Part shown: one piece after another, positions 48,347 to 61,027 of the stretch
How positions within the stretch are numbered: position 1 is the stretch's first letter
How the letters are laid out: each line of letters begins with the position of its first letter
Assembly (NCBI RefSeq): GCF_051020985.1
Contig: NC_134999.1
Span: 32,397,160 to 32,461,159, forward strand
Length of the DNA: 64,000 nt
Direction of reading: 5' to 3'
Source of the DNA: Nomia melanderi
Taxonomy: Eukaryota > Arthropoda > Insecta > Hymenoptera > Halictidae
Made by a program: the position numbers and the translations under genes
The notes under the pieces: generated by a model
Seen by the model: only the letters and a program-made list of their open reading frames with translations
Told to the model about the DNA's origin: nothing
Database searches by the model: none

Positions 48347-48368
48347 CACGACGCGACGCGACGCGGCG
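48347..48368. repeat. (ACGCG)n repeat
   Basis: Four GACGC-type pentamers in a CpG-rich block. Confidence 0.8.
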
Positions 48369-51300
48369 TAGCCGGCGTTGACGAGCAAAACGAGCCGGTT
48401 TCGGACAGCTCCGGGCGGAGCAACGGTCGCCGGGCCCGCGAGGCCGCTTCCCTCGGCCCGTCGCGGCCGCGTCAGGGCCCGATTGGCTGACAACCCCCAG
48501 ACCGTGCTTCGCGCGCAACCACCGGAGTGATTTTTACGACCCCGATCCGCTAACGAGTAGCCCGCCGCCTATTCCGTCCGGTCTTATGCGGCGATAATTC
48601 TTCATTATCGTACATTGTTGCGCGGCGAGGTACGGACGCGCCGCGTTCCACGCTCGTCTAAGTCCGACGGAGCACGGAGTTCTCTCTTTCGTTTTTCCCC
48701 GCTCGCGGTGATCAGGAATGCGTTTTAATTGCCACGAGTTTTTTGCCCGCCGCACGCTGGGCTTGACATTTACGAGAAGACGGAGATAATTAGAGCACAA
48801 TGTAGCCGATTCGAATTCGGTATTCGTTACGGTGCTCGGCGGTCGGCGGCCATCGTTCGCCGACCGAAATGAGGATCCGGCCACGCATTCGAATTATCGA
48901 ACGAGCGGTCGATTAATGCAGGAGCAAAACGTGGACGGGCACCGCTCGATCCCCGCGCGAGATAGAGCCTTCTAATTGCCGTAATCGCGGGAGGGCTGTC
49001 CTCTACGTGCTGTAGTTATTAACCTTTAACACGGTAATGTCGACAATGTGCTATTCGGCCGGCGATTTTCTTGCCGGTTTCTTGTTAACCGTGCTCCCAG
49101 GCATTCGATGCTGCCCGATAAAAGCCGCTTACGGAACGCGGTAATGCCTGAATCGACGGGGTAATCTATTTTTCTCGGACGGGAGACATGATTCGCGGAT
49201 GTACGCCTCCGTTTGAACGGCACGGAGGAGCTTATCTTCGGATAATGAAGATTTTGTTGCGGGGATCGTGCTCCTTTTTCGTTCTTCGTTAGCTTAAGTG
49301 CATATTGGATGAACTGTAAATTAGGAGGAAGTAATATCTACCTAGAACGTTGTATTGTTAATAAGGCAGACACGAACGCGTGGCTATTATTATATGAAAT
49401 TCTTCTGTCTAATCATGGGCAGAATCGAGGCTGCTATCGACTTAGAGGGGAATACTGTAAATTGATTGCATTGTACATCATTTGTTGGAATTAGAGTAAT
49501 TCTTGAACTAATCTACAGTTGGAATAGAGTTCATTTAAACGGAACTAGAAGCCTTATCCGTCAAGTAGATAATGAAACGTGTATCAACAAGAATCAATTT
49601 CGACTGATCCGATTCTTCGGTTAATTGAGCCAGCAGCGCGGCGAATTCACACCGGTGCCTACAGGTCAATCATCTTTTTACGAAAATTACATGGTGGTTA
49701 AAGATCTGCGAGCTGTCACGTCGGAGTTTCACAATTTCTCAGAGAACAGTCCGTTAAGTGTATGCGTCACGTATCAAAAATTAATTGCCTTTTCAGGCCT
49801 TGTACGCGCTTGCACCGTGGCACGGTATTTATTAATTATCGCGGAACAAATTCCCGAAGGTGTGGTCTGAGGACAGCTGACCGTATTTTTCGTGTTACAT
49901 TTGTAAGTATGATTTATTATCGGTGTTCTATCGCACGTAATTCGGATCGGCGAGTAATGGGCAACCCTGGAGAAGTTGCTGCACCTTGCGACGTGGACAA
50001 AGAAGCGATTCTCCCGACGTGCTAATTATGTCGGCCGAGCGCAACCTTCTCCGTGTAACATTGGAACGGTTCACTTGGACTGGTTCCCAATTGCTACCGC
50101 GATATAAACGCGGCGACAGGCCGCGACAGCGGTGTATGAGGCATCGGCCGACATTCGTTATATTAATACGCGATTTTATTACGGCCACATTTTTTTAATT
50201 GCCGGCTTAATGACGCGCGAGATCCTCCTGATGCGATGTAAATGTCCGTCTCCTTCTTCCTTCGTTTTGCTCGCTGGAATTTCCCTCGCGCGATAGAGCA
50301 ATTTCGCAGTCGGGTCACGTTTATCTGATAGCGATAGAGCGGATAGTCGCTTTTCAAGGTAATTTCCTACGAAAGGTTAGCTTTATTTGTTTATAGATCA
50401 TTTTCACGTGAAGTAAGTACTTCTCACCATAATGCACAAAACTTGAAGATAAGAATATACCAAGGTCACTTTCAGTTTTATAGATACCAACACTTTCTCG
50501 TGTTAATAATAAACGTAACTCAATCTGACAATTTGCTTCAACTCTTTATTAATATACACTACACTAGATTCTTAATCAACTATCACATGTAACGCTAAAC
50601 ACATCAATCCTCTCGAATGAATATTCAATCTTTAAAAGAAATTTCCTCTCAGCGAAACTCCCATTCTTTCAACTCAAACCGTTAACATCAAAATAATTCC
50701 CACGGACACAAGAGAAATCATACAGCAAGAGTTTACTTATTACTCAATCAACACTTCCCTGAAGCGGCGGTCGCCCTCATTCGCAAAAACTGGAAACCGA
50801 TCCCGAGGGCACGTCTCAATAATTCCCCACGGGGGATATCGCCGAAGAGAAACCCGCGGGTCAACGGCGGGTCGTTCGCCGGCTGACGTGTTAATATCCG
50901 AAACGAAAAGCGGCTCGTCTCTATCGAGGCGCGTTAAAACGCCGCCAAGATAAATTACCGCGATAAAACGGAAGGATACTTTCACGCGCTGCAGAAGATG
51001 ATCCTCTTCGTATTCCGTCGCAGTGTGTCGAAGCCGGGGCCCGGCGGAAAGGGTATTAAAACGTGCCGCGCGCAATTACGGCCCGGAGATGCGAAAAATA
51101 ACGAGCCGGCCCGTTTCAACGGGCGAAGATCAGCCGTTTTCTGTCGATCATCGGTGGATCTAGGCCCGGCCGTTTCCACGGAGCGGGCATTAAATCTTTG
51201 TCGCCGCCGCGAGGAGTCTTGTACCCGGTCGGCCGGCACTTAATCACAGTTACCCTTATTGAGCTTACAGATTTATCCACGCCCAGTAGCCTCGGTCCTA

Positions 51301-54300
51301 TCATGCCGAGCGGATGATTGCCCAGCTGCGCACCAAATGATGCAAAAGACCGGCCACCGAGGCGCACAATAAAATGCCAGGAGCCACTTCATTATGCGAT
51401 CCCCCGGCGCATTCAAACAGCGCGTAATTCCCGTGTTACTGTGCGGCCCTGTGTATCCAGCTTGCTGAAAAATTATATCAATCACGGCCAACCTTGTCCG
51501 CGGTTCGGGGAATACCAACACTGTTCAGTTACTACGGTTTTTAATATGCGTCCTTCTTTGTTCCTTTTGCGCCGGCCTGTGGTAGGTTACTTTTTACCCT
51601 ATGTTTTTGGACTCGGTGTTCGTAACTCAGCTCTTTGGTCTTATATTATCGGGAGGGACTGTTGCGAACATTTTGAACTGGATTTGGTGAATATTTGTAA
51701 ATGTTGTTTTTATGTTAAGAATGGGGTACTATTTTTGTGGTATTCTCTGGGGATGATTTGTGTGGAATTTATTTTAAGCGTGAAGAAGTTGATGAAGACA
51801 TTTTGGTTTACGTGGATTACTGTGGAATAGTAGAATACGTTTGTTTCGTTAAATTTGAATATTAACTAAATATAGGTTGAATAATATCACAATAAAGTTG
51901 GCACTATGAAAGTTATATCGTAACTATTTAGCAAAACACTCAATCTTACGATTCACTTCGCAAGGCCTAGCATCGGAGAAAAATACGTTGCCCATTCATT
52001 GAAGACATCCTCTGTTTACACTGCCATTCTATTCTAATTTCCTCTTCACACCATCCAAACAGCGGCGCTCGCTCACAATTAAACAACCCGCCAGGGAAAG
52101 ATAATTACACAAATATCGTACGATTAATATCCAAGATATTTGTATCCCTCATTGTACCCGCTAATGAAATTCAATTATTCACGCGTACCGCCGCACCAGG
52201 CTAACCAATTTACCATAATTTTCGCCCTCACAATGCGCGTCTATCTAACGCATCCTCGCGTATCTCTATCGCTCCCTTATCCGAGCGTCGCGATCAATTA
52301 TCAAAAGAACGCGAGCGTGTTGCGCGGGCGAACGTAATTGAGGTCTCAACGCGAAACTGTTTAACGCTTTCTCACGCGGCGAGCCGGCCGCCATTGTGTC
52401 GGCGCGCCAAGTAAATACGCCGTTCGTCGAAGAGCGTCTCGATCCCACACCGGAATCGTATTAGGGAGTAGCCGCGCTTGGAAATCAGAATTAATATCGC
52501 GTCGCCGTACATCTTCCGCCACCCTCCCTCCGTACGATTTATCCCCCACCTGCGCAAGAATGGTAGGCAGCGTACCAGTCGGCGGGTATTTTTGTTAATG
52601 CGTAATTGAATTTACGAAGCGTGTCTACTAGATTGTATCTGGCCTATAGATTTCACCCGGACGATAACCTTGGTAAGGCGTGGACTTGGTGGTTCGATTC
52701 AATTCCCATTTATAACACCGTCACATCGAAAGTGGCGCCGTAAGTATCTGCGCTCGACTGTAAATACACACGTGTCCGCGGATACCGATGCATCGGCCGG
52801 CCGTGTCCACTCGTAGGTGTGCAACCCTTCCCTCGGCCGGTACACGGCGCCGCGGTAAAATTCAATCAACTTCTTGCTCTTTTTTTCTTCCTGCTCTGTG
52901 TCCCCTATCCACTGCCACCCCACCTAAAAGTGGTAGAAGAGGGCGAGACAGGAGAAGTCCAGATCCCTTGTCAAATACTCACGGATACAAGCTCGGATAC
53001 TGTATCATCCGAGCGTTGGGCTGTCTTGCCCAACTTCTGGCTACCGTTCGTCCCCGTCGGCTCATTAATATTCGTCCTTTAATTGATACGTGCATCGATG
53101 ATACGCGATCGCCACTCGCCCTCCGATCGAAAGCTAATAACTCTCGATAATTCGACGGACTTAACTTCCTTGTAATGAGAACGGCTGAGCGGAGGCAGGT
53201 AATAACTTGCGATCTTTGCTTTCGCCGCAAAAAACCAACTTGTCCTGCTTAACCGCGGCCGGAATTCATTCGCGAAATTAGCGGCTGCCTCGGACGGCCA
53301 CCGGGAAAAATAAATTCGGTCGAATCGCGCCGTCGGCCGGGATTCGTCGCGGGTTTCTCGATGCATTATTAATACGCGGCTGTATCATTACGCAATTTAG
53401 GTGCCATTATCATGATTCATCGGCGAGCCGAGGCGCGATGGTTTATCTTTCCGTTAGAAAAGGTTGGGCATTGGGCGATGAGCTAGGTCTTGTTTGATTT
53501 TGCTCGTAGCGTTCAGCTGGTGTTCGATTTCTATCGGTTGGTTCGAGCGATCTTTTTGAGGAATGGTGAGCAGGTGTTAATGTCTCGAGAATAAATAAGA
53601 ATATTGTCTGGCCAGTATGTAATCGTAATTATAAAAGTTTACTTAAAATGATAGTCTGTTCGCAAGTTGTTCTCTAGAGATTGCATCTTTGTCCAGTGTC
53701 TTCTCTATCAACTACAGTACAATTTTGTACATGAAATAATTTGATTCAGTAGAACCCATCTGTTATCAAAGCATCGAAATAAGTAGCACAAAATATATCA
53801 AACCACCTCGCAAAAAAGATTCATTCAAACTACAGCCCCAACTCGCAATGAATATTCTACGTCCCGTACCCCAACACCATACCACCATCCGCATCATCAA
53901 GAATCAGCCGAACACAAAATAGCACGGCTAAACCCGGACGCGTCGACGTGTCATTTAATCCAAGAATTATTGATCAATCAAATCCGCAAGCTGAGTATGC
54001 GATCAAATCCCCCAACCAGCGCGTCATTGTTCCAGCATGTTGGCTGTCTGATGTTCGCCGCAATTTGAATGCGCAAAACGAAAAAGTATGTTTACGGGGT
54101 TCCATAAATTTCGCGGAGCTCCAGCGTCAGGCTGATTAAAGGGGGCAGGGATAGTTTATAACACTTTTCAGTTAAAGGATAATTGCTCGGGCGAATCGGC
54201 GTGGTCCGCGCGCCGGTCAAAGTCTGCCCGGGTCTAACAGCCACGGACATCTGACAAGAGCGACCGGTATTTCAAGTCAACGCCTCTGATTGTCACTTAA

Positions 54301-55166
54301 CGAGGTAACAGCCCTCGGGCAAATTGTTAGGGCCGATCGGACGGACGTGTTAAGCCGCCCCGCGCCCCGCCGTAACGCGATACCGCGTGGGCAGAGGTAC
54401 ACGAATGTTAATTGTTTACCGATGATACTTTATGAAGGTCGTGATTCAGCCGCGCTCTTTGTACCGGTGCGTGTACGAACATCGATCCGACATTTTCTAA
54501 CGAGTACCTACCACGCGCGGCCGTCGCCGGGACGAAATATCGGGACCAACCATCGCAACGGCCCGCGGGCACATTACTTCAAACTCTCCTACGTCCGTGG
54601 ACTCTCTCTTCTTCCACTGGATGCTACTGATCTATTTGTCTTCGGCTATCTGGGGAATTGATTCGTGAAATTCGATCGCGATTATTGTTACGCCCCTGAG
54701 CTGTACGTGCTCGTCCGCCCAGTATTTCCACGGTTTTGATAACGCCGGCACACATTTTTTTATGACCCCGGGATGGGCACACCGTAAATGGCACCAGAAT
54801 GTACACTCGGACCGTTTTTGTAGAAATTCGAGCGACGTGGAAGTGGGTTTTATGGGAAAGTATGATTAGCTCGGGTGTGGGCTCGTCGATGCGTTTGGAT
54901 CGTGAATTCTCGATTAATGTTTTATATTAATGTACTGAAAAATGGCGGGAGGTATGTAGTTTTATAAATTTGGAACTAATAGAGCGATACTGGTCCTTTA
55001 CTGTTTCGAAAAATCCATTTCCAACGCGAGACAGTGAAAATTAGAAGCTCGAAATTTCTAATTGTAAATATTTCACGTTCGAATCTGCAAACTGGAAATG
55101 ATAAAACTCCGAAGTGCAATTTATGAATACCAAACTTCAAATCCTAACTTCCCAGAGTTAATATTC

Positions 55167-55186
55167 AAACATCAAACTTGATGTTT
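55167..55186. repeat. Hairpin, 9-bp perfect stem, 2-nt loop
   Basis: AAACATCAA and TTGATGTTT flank AC. It lies in a 400-bp stretch (55020-55440) that repeatedly echoes AAATTTCAAATTCGAA-like strings. Confidence 0.7.
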
Positions 55187-57170
55187 CGAAACAGATCAAC
55201 CAAGAAATTCCTGCCGGGAGAACCGAAAAAGCGAATTTGAATGTCAAATTCGAAAATGCCGATTAAAAGCGGCGAATTAGCCTTTCAAATCCCAAAATGT
55301 CCACTTCCGGATTCGAAGTCGAGAAGTATCGTGTTTAAATTTCAAATTTCGAATGACGCCGATGGTGTGGCAGGGAATTTTGAAATTCAAATCCCTCCCC
55401 GCGGATTATATCGAAGTGGCCGCGAAATTCCGGAGGACGTCCACGGGTAAGAAGTACGTTCGGACGCACTGACCAATTTACCGGGCAGTATCACGAAGAC
55501 ACGTCGAAGTTCTAAATTCACGATTTGCGCCAAAGTTCGACACTGTTTGTGCAGCATACGCCACGGTTAGTTTGCCGGTGGTCACGTGAGGCCGGGTCTC
55601 ACGTCTTGTACCGGTGCTATAGCTCGCATTCTGTTGGCCGGACACTTGGCGACGACCCATCCCTCATCCCTGTCCCGGCTGTCCGAGGCTCCTAGGCGCT
55701 GTCCAGTCACTGAACTCTCGAGGCAACTTCTGTTATTATAAGTTAACCCCCAGCCCCCGCGAACCCGAACTCCGCCACCGGGCCTGCTCAGATTATGGCC
55801 ATCAGCCAGCGACGCGAGATCTGGGGTAACGCCGTGCCCGGCCAACTTCGCTTCGTTTGTATAAGGAAGTGTTTCAGGTCACACGAAGAATAACACGTCC
55901 AGCCTCTTGTCCGTTCTTCACCGATGTCTGCCTGAACTACTTCGACCGATTCGAACCGCCCACGGATTTTCGACTTCGCGCGTAATCATCCATTAAACCT
56001 GGACCCGCGACTTAGCTCCGCTAGTCGTGAGTGAAATTGATCATTCCGGTGACTACCGGGATACGATTTTCTTGATAACGTGTATTCATAGAATCGGGTA
56101 AAGGTGAATAGATACGTTATCTTCTTGGAATGTTTCGGTAACTCGCTCTGCAGCGAGATTCTTAAGAAACTCATATCGCTAATTCGGAGCTAAGAAAGAT
56201 TAGCTACTTTCAACTAGAACTCTTATTATTTCCTTTTCTATCGAGAAATAAATCATTTCACTTGTAACGTTAATATCACTGTTAACCCCCTACTCTATGA
56301 TTTCTTTCTCAACTGTAATAACCACTTTACCATTGAATATTTATTTAAAAAATAAAAAAATTGTAGATGCATTCTATGCCCTTTGGCTCTAAGGTATAGT
56401 AATTAACACAGGAATAATATTTAATTAGAATTCAGACGGATCGAGTATCATTTGTATTATGTTAGATTGTATTTGGAATCTTCACGAGTCCGATACGATG
56501 TTACAAGGCAAGAAGTTAAGAATCGCAGAATATTAAATTCAGAAAGCTCGATAAAAAGTCATTAGGAGCAGATACAGGTCCACAGTCGGAATAGTCTCGA
56601 GTATTCCCACGGCTCGGATTTCTTACAATGCGGAACACGGTCGGCAGCGGATCGTATTATCCGTTGAACGAGCTTTATACAAGTTGTAATTACGTTGACG
56701 CTAACGATGTTTTGTTCGAGGGGTAGGGGTGGGATCAGCGCGGAATTATTCCAAGTAATCTGCGCCAGGTTTAAAAAGCACCGGCGTGTCCGGGCGAAGG
56801 AAGACGGGAGGTTTTTCGACGGGGGGTGGGGGAAAGGGACGCGAAAGGAGACAGGACGAAGCAGCTTTACGAGAGCGGAAAGTTGCGCCGGAGATATAAG
56901 GCAACCACGTCGCATATAACTTACAATCAGCCACGTTCGCTCGCCTCTGCCTTTTCGTTTCACTCTAGGCCCTTCCAGGCCGTCGGAGCTACCGCGCGCG
57001 CGGTTTTTTGCCTCGAACACCGGGCATCACGGTTCGACTTAGCGAAAGAATTTACGGCGGCCTGGGCCCCTCCTAATTTAATGGATCCGCAATTTACAAT
57101 TCGCGAGACGAGATTTTGATAAACCCCTGGAAACGTCGCGCCGCGAGACAGCTCAGGGTTGGATTCCTGC

Positions 57171-57442
57171 TTTGGTATTGTTATTTATAGAACTGGAAAC
57201 GAGTTCGGTGCACTTTGTGCTGGTCGGGGATGATTTCACCCTTGTGGTAATTGTGTTGATATTTGAAGCATTAAAGAGTATGAAAGATTGCAGTTAATGT
57301 TGCAGTTGACCTTGGTATTATTATTTATGCAACTGGAAACGAGTTCGGTGTACTTTGCGCTGGTGGGGGATGATTTCACCCTTGTGTTTTGGTAATCGCG
57401 TTGATGTCTGAAGAATTAAATTGTATGTAAGATTGCAGTTAA
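57171..57442. repeat. 140-bp tandem duplication
   Basis: Copy 1 (57171-57310) and copy 2 (57311-57442) share long near-identical segments, including ACTGGAAACGAGTTCGGTG and GGGGATGATTTCACCCTTGT. They differ by a few substitutions and small indels. Non-coding and relatively young compared with the other repeats. Confidence 0.9.
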
Positions 57443-59539
57443 CGAAGAAGAAGTTTAATTTGATATTAATTTATGTTTCTGTGAATTACTCTCCTCTGAA
57501 ATTTTATAGAGAAGTGTTACATAGAAAATTGATATATTAATTCATTCAAGGAACTGAGACTTTCCACCTACAAGAATAAAAATGTTTCAACCATTTCAAC
57601 ACCATTGCATTAATATTACACATAAAACGCCGTAGAAGTGTTTTACTAACTACATATCAAGTTTCAGCGATCCAACGCTCGATTACATTCCTCGAAACAA
57701 AATCTCCCTCGGCTCGCGTTTCCGTCCGCAAGGAATTCCCGCGGACTTAATAAATTCACGGAAGCGTCAATTGGTATCGCGGAATCGAATAATAACGGTT
57801 AACTTAAAACGAGGAAGTCGAAGGCTTCTTTAAAAAGTGCACGCGCGCGCCAGCGTGTTTCGTACCGGGGATATAATTCGCCGATTTTACTCGTCGCAGT
57901 CACGCACGGCCGAGGTAGATAAGTTAATGAAATCGGGGGCCCGATATAGGTTGCTTTATGATCAAGATTGTTATGCGTATTCGTATAATACGGGCCTGGT
58001 CACGAATTGATTAACCGCGATCCAACTCGGCGGGGCCAACTCCGCTGGCTTAATTAAGTTATCGATTTATTTTCTATATTGTCCACACCGAGCACACCGA
58101 CCCTCTCGCCTCCCCTTCTTCGCGAGTCGTAAGTAAACGTTTATGTAGCTCGTCACGTTCGGGCCGGGAGTGCTCCCGCCACTTACTCACCCGCCGAGGA
58201 AAGCGACGCTGATGAAATCGACGCGTTGCGTGAATCTCGATACGGCGAGAGTTACCGCCACCGCCGCGCCGCGCCGCGCCGCGCCGTTGCCCGTGCACCC
58301 TTTCTTTAAATCACGTCGCCGGGTATTCACTCGAATGAATATGGATGGCACCTTGACTCTCGGTAATTATTCGACGGATTTAACCGTGAGAGTAATTCCT
58401 AGGCTCACGGTGTTCATGCAAATATTGGTGTTTATGGAGCAATTTATAGAAACTAGAAACGAAACGGGAATCACGATCGCGAATGGAATAAAGGTGAAAA
58501 TTTCATCGTGCTCCTTACTGTACTTTTTACTGTTGATCGTGGTGGAAATGTAGAAACGATTCGGTTTGTACTTTTTAGAGTGAGAGTTTTTATTTAAACA
58601 TTGAATCGTTTGGTAATGCTGTAACTGAAGAATTGTTTTGCTCGAATTGTTTTATTACTTCATGTTTCTGGTTTTGTTACTGATACTCATTGGGTTATTC
58701 AAAACTTTGTATATTTATAATATATATCATAATTCGAGGTGAAATTATGGATGAAGAATTTTTAATGGCCCCTTTTTGGGCCATTTCCGATTACGAACGT
58801 GTAAAACTCTTAATGAAGAAAATGCGTTTCTACTGTATTCTCTCTTGCATAGATTACTGTATAAAATGAAACGAATATACATGGACCAATTACCAATATT
58901 AGTAATATACATTACCAATCAGTGATTTAGCAAAGTGAAAGCCTGAATTTTAAGTTAAACAGCTATCATCATTTATCAGAATATTTCTAGTTCTCATCTA
59001 ATTCCTTTAATAAATTAATTCCTCTAAATTCAAACTTCAGTACACATGAAACTTCGATAGAGTCGATCGTTCCGAATTTTGAGCTTCACGTAATACGAAG
59101 CCAGTCATCATGAACGCAGGCAATCGAACGTGAGTTTCTTCCCTCAGCGGCAAACAATACTTTGATCAGATAATATCTAGCACCGATGGACCAGTAATCG
59201 GGGAATATCAAAACATCGGGAATGGTGGGTCGCACACGCCGCCAGCCTCAGTCCAGTGAAGCCTCGATATTGTGTCGTGTCCCCTCGGCCACCGGTTCCT
59301 CCCATTGGAATCCATATCGCGGTGACGATAGAAGTAAATGCACGCCTATGTAGTACGACGGGGTACGATCGAACCGCGCTGCTTCTGTATCGTTAAACCT
59401 CTTCTTAGAAACGGCCTGTCCGGCTGGGAACACGTAACCCGCGCTGCTGTCCATAAGTCACACAGCCTACTTGTTCGTTTTCAGGAAAATGCAAATTCAG
59501 CCGGGGATACCAGTTACCGAAGCGGTCTCATTACCATAT
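57443..59539. other. Intergenic, no gene recognised
   Basis: AT-rich spacer flanks a GC-rich block (57660-58350) containing a GCCGC run. Short ORFs lack domains. Confidence 0.5.
58262..58287. repeat. (GCCGC)n repeat
   Basis: Five GCCGC-type pentamers, resembling the tract at 40511-40541. Confidence 0.85.
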
Positions 59540-59545
59540 TTTATT
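59540..59545 (-). terminator. Candidate poly(A) signal for the 59619-59858 ORF
   Basis: AATAAA on the minus strand, 74 nt after the stop codon of the small ORF, followed by ATATGGTAATG. The spacing is normal for a short insect 3' UTR. Confidence 0.35.
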
Positions 59546-59618
59546 TTTATGCGAGGCAGTGACTCCAAATAAGCGTGCGCACTCTATTTACGAACTTTTA
59601 CGGAGCTGTTTCAAAAGA

Positions 59619-59858
59619 CTACAATGTGATGAATAATAATAGGAAGCTTATAAAGAGTATGATAATCGAAGTGTATTTCATATAAAGCACTTTCTTGGTT
59701 AAATTGTCATACGCCAATCGAAGGTAGTTTAAACTTTGATTCATAATATTAATTTTCGTATGAATATCTTCAAGGGTTTTAAAGTTACGAAGATTTGAAG
59801 TAGAAGATATATAATATTGTGAATCTAGACAACAGTAATTATTGTAGTAATTATCCAT
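59619..59858 (-). CDS. Candidate 79-residue tail-anchored coiled-coil membrane microprotein
   Basis: Family not recognised. Residues 1-28 are polar and Tyr/Asn-rich (MDNYYNNYCC start). Residues 29-60 form an uninterrupted heptad pattern with hydrophobic a/d positions L29, I32, I36, M39, L43, L46, Y50, L53, V57 and M60. Residues 62-79 are one hydrophobic segment (IIILFISFLLLFITL) ending the protein. That layout fits a tail-anchored, SNARE-like or adaptor protein, though no SNARE zero-layer Gln or Arg sits in the heptad. The ATG is the first after an in-frame TGA. A DRE-like CTATCGATG lies about 50 nt upstream (59905-59913, minus) and AATAAA 74 nt downstream. It is intronless as read. A chance ORF in AT-rich DNA, or one exon of a larger gene, remains possible. 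Confidence 0.35.
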   Translation of the reverse strand: MDNYYNNYCCLDSQYYISSTSNLRNFKTLEDIHTKINIMNQSLNYLRLAYDNLTKKVLYMKYTSIIILFISFLLLFITL

Positions 59859-60205
59859 GAATGAATCATACTTTGATCAACGAAACTTTATATTCCAGGA
59901 AAATCATCGATAGCACAGAATATACAACACACAGACGCTACGCAATTTTGAACGACGTGTCCCACAATGTACAGCCCACGCCCGCGAAATATGGAATGCG
60001 CTGTACTATCTGGTAAGCATTCTCAGGGCGCATTCCGCGCGACGAACGCTGTTACAAACTGTACGCAACACACAAAACATGGGATACACTGTACACGTTG
60101 TACGCGCCGTATTGTTCCGTACGAAATCTTTGAAAAGTGCTGGCTCCGACATGACATATATTACTCAAACAACTCGTGTCATAGCTCGTCGTACACGCGT
60201 TTCGC

Positions 60206-60221
60206 AGCGCGCGCGCGCGCG
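60206..60221. repeat. (GC)n run
   Basis: Alternating GC of 16 bases. Confidence 0.85.
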
Positions 60222-60798
60222 CTGTCCACAGGACATGTTTTTGCATTATACGCTGTCTATTACGCGTTGTGCGTTATACGCGCAGCGGGGATCGTACGGT
60301 GCGTAGCGGGTATGCGGCCCGCGTTGCGCTGGCTCTGATTGTGGGCTGTGTGGTCCGCGGTCATAACTTGAATCCTTATCCTGCATTTATTAAACGTCCG
60401 ATGGCTTATAGACGGCAGTATAGTTAGAGGGAATCGTTTCGCGTAAGGTGCACGAACGGAACCGTGGAAGGGAACGCTACGAACGGAATAACTGGGAGTT
60501 AGACCGAAGTGGCTGGGATATCCGTTGGCAAGGGCGCGACAATAGATATGCGGCGGACAGTACAATGGTCATTGTAAATCAGGGCATTTTAAAAATCTGA
60601 CAGGATATATGTTGACTCGGCCTCGTATATCGTGTCACACACGGCCTGCAGTGCTGCCCATTAAATACAGCATTATGCTACCAGACCGCCAGACCAACTT
60701 CAGGCACGTAATGGTAATTGCTGGGATGTATACCCAACGCCATTTTCGGCAACTTGCCATTCAGGGATGCCTTGTCTCCTCCTACACCGTCCTCCCAT

Positions 60799-60823
60799 CG
60801 CCGCGCCGCGGAGCGGCGCGGCG
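60799..60823. repeat. GC-only hairpin, 11-bp perfect stem, 3-nt loop
   Basis: CGCCGCGCCGC and GCGGCGCGGCG are exact reverse complements around GGA. It would be very stable in RNA or single-stranded DNA. No U-tract follows and no transcript is known, so it is not called a terminator. Confidence 0.85.
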
Positions 60824-61027
60824 CGTTCTTCAACCTTTTTTCTGGAAACAGAACTGTCCCCGCACCGCGAATGATCTATCGCTCGGGCAATGGCGGGTAA
60901 CCATTACGACGCGTTTCCCTTGCCAGACACTGTCAATCTTCGACTTTCTCGGATTCTATATTGACGCTAAATCCAGCAAATGGGTCACGATGACACATTC
61001 CTGATTTCTTCTTTTTGCAATTATTAT

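Larger units (their letters stand above)
44236..57170. other. Intergenic, 13 kb without a recognisable gene
   Basis: Alternating AT-rich spacer and GC-rich blocks (about 44560-45230, 45590-46560, 47100-49260, 50740-51560, 52020-53530, 54000-54900, 55240-55990, 56690-57110). Many segments are complex and TAAT/GCAT-containing (for example 46080-46440, 48520-49080, 53060-53410), as expected of regulatory DNA, but conservation was not tested. The 170-codon ORF at 51318-51830 has no domain and its second half is T-rich. Isolated Su(H)-type octamers occur at 50697 and 56604. No gene is called. Confidence 0.5.
59859..61027. other. Intergenic, unusual CG/TAC-rich stretch
   Basis: 59960-60330 is dense in TACGCG/GTACG-type strings with a (GC)n run at 60206-60221. 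ORFs at 59967-60338 and 60609-61004 lack domains. A CATCGATAG motif at 59905-59913 could belong to the promoter of the minus-strand ORF at 59619-59858. A GC-rich hairpin is at 60799-60823. Confidence 0.5.

Noticed and set aside
51318..51830. 170-codon plus-strand ORF.
   Set aside because: No recognisable motif; the first half is an ordinary GC-rich mixture and the second half is T-rich, giving Phe/Leu/Val residues by composition. No splice or promoter context was seen.
52819..53082. A hydrophobic stretch followed by EEGETGEVQIPCQ, suggesting a signal peptide and an Ig-like strand.
   Set aside because: The hydrophobic part comes from a pyrimidine-rich run, no further Ig hallmarks follow, and another frame is equally open.
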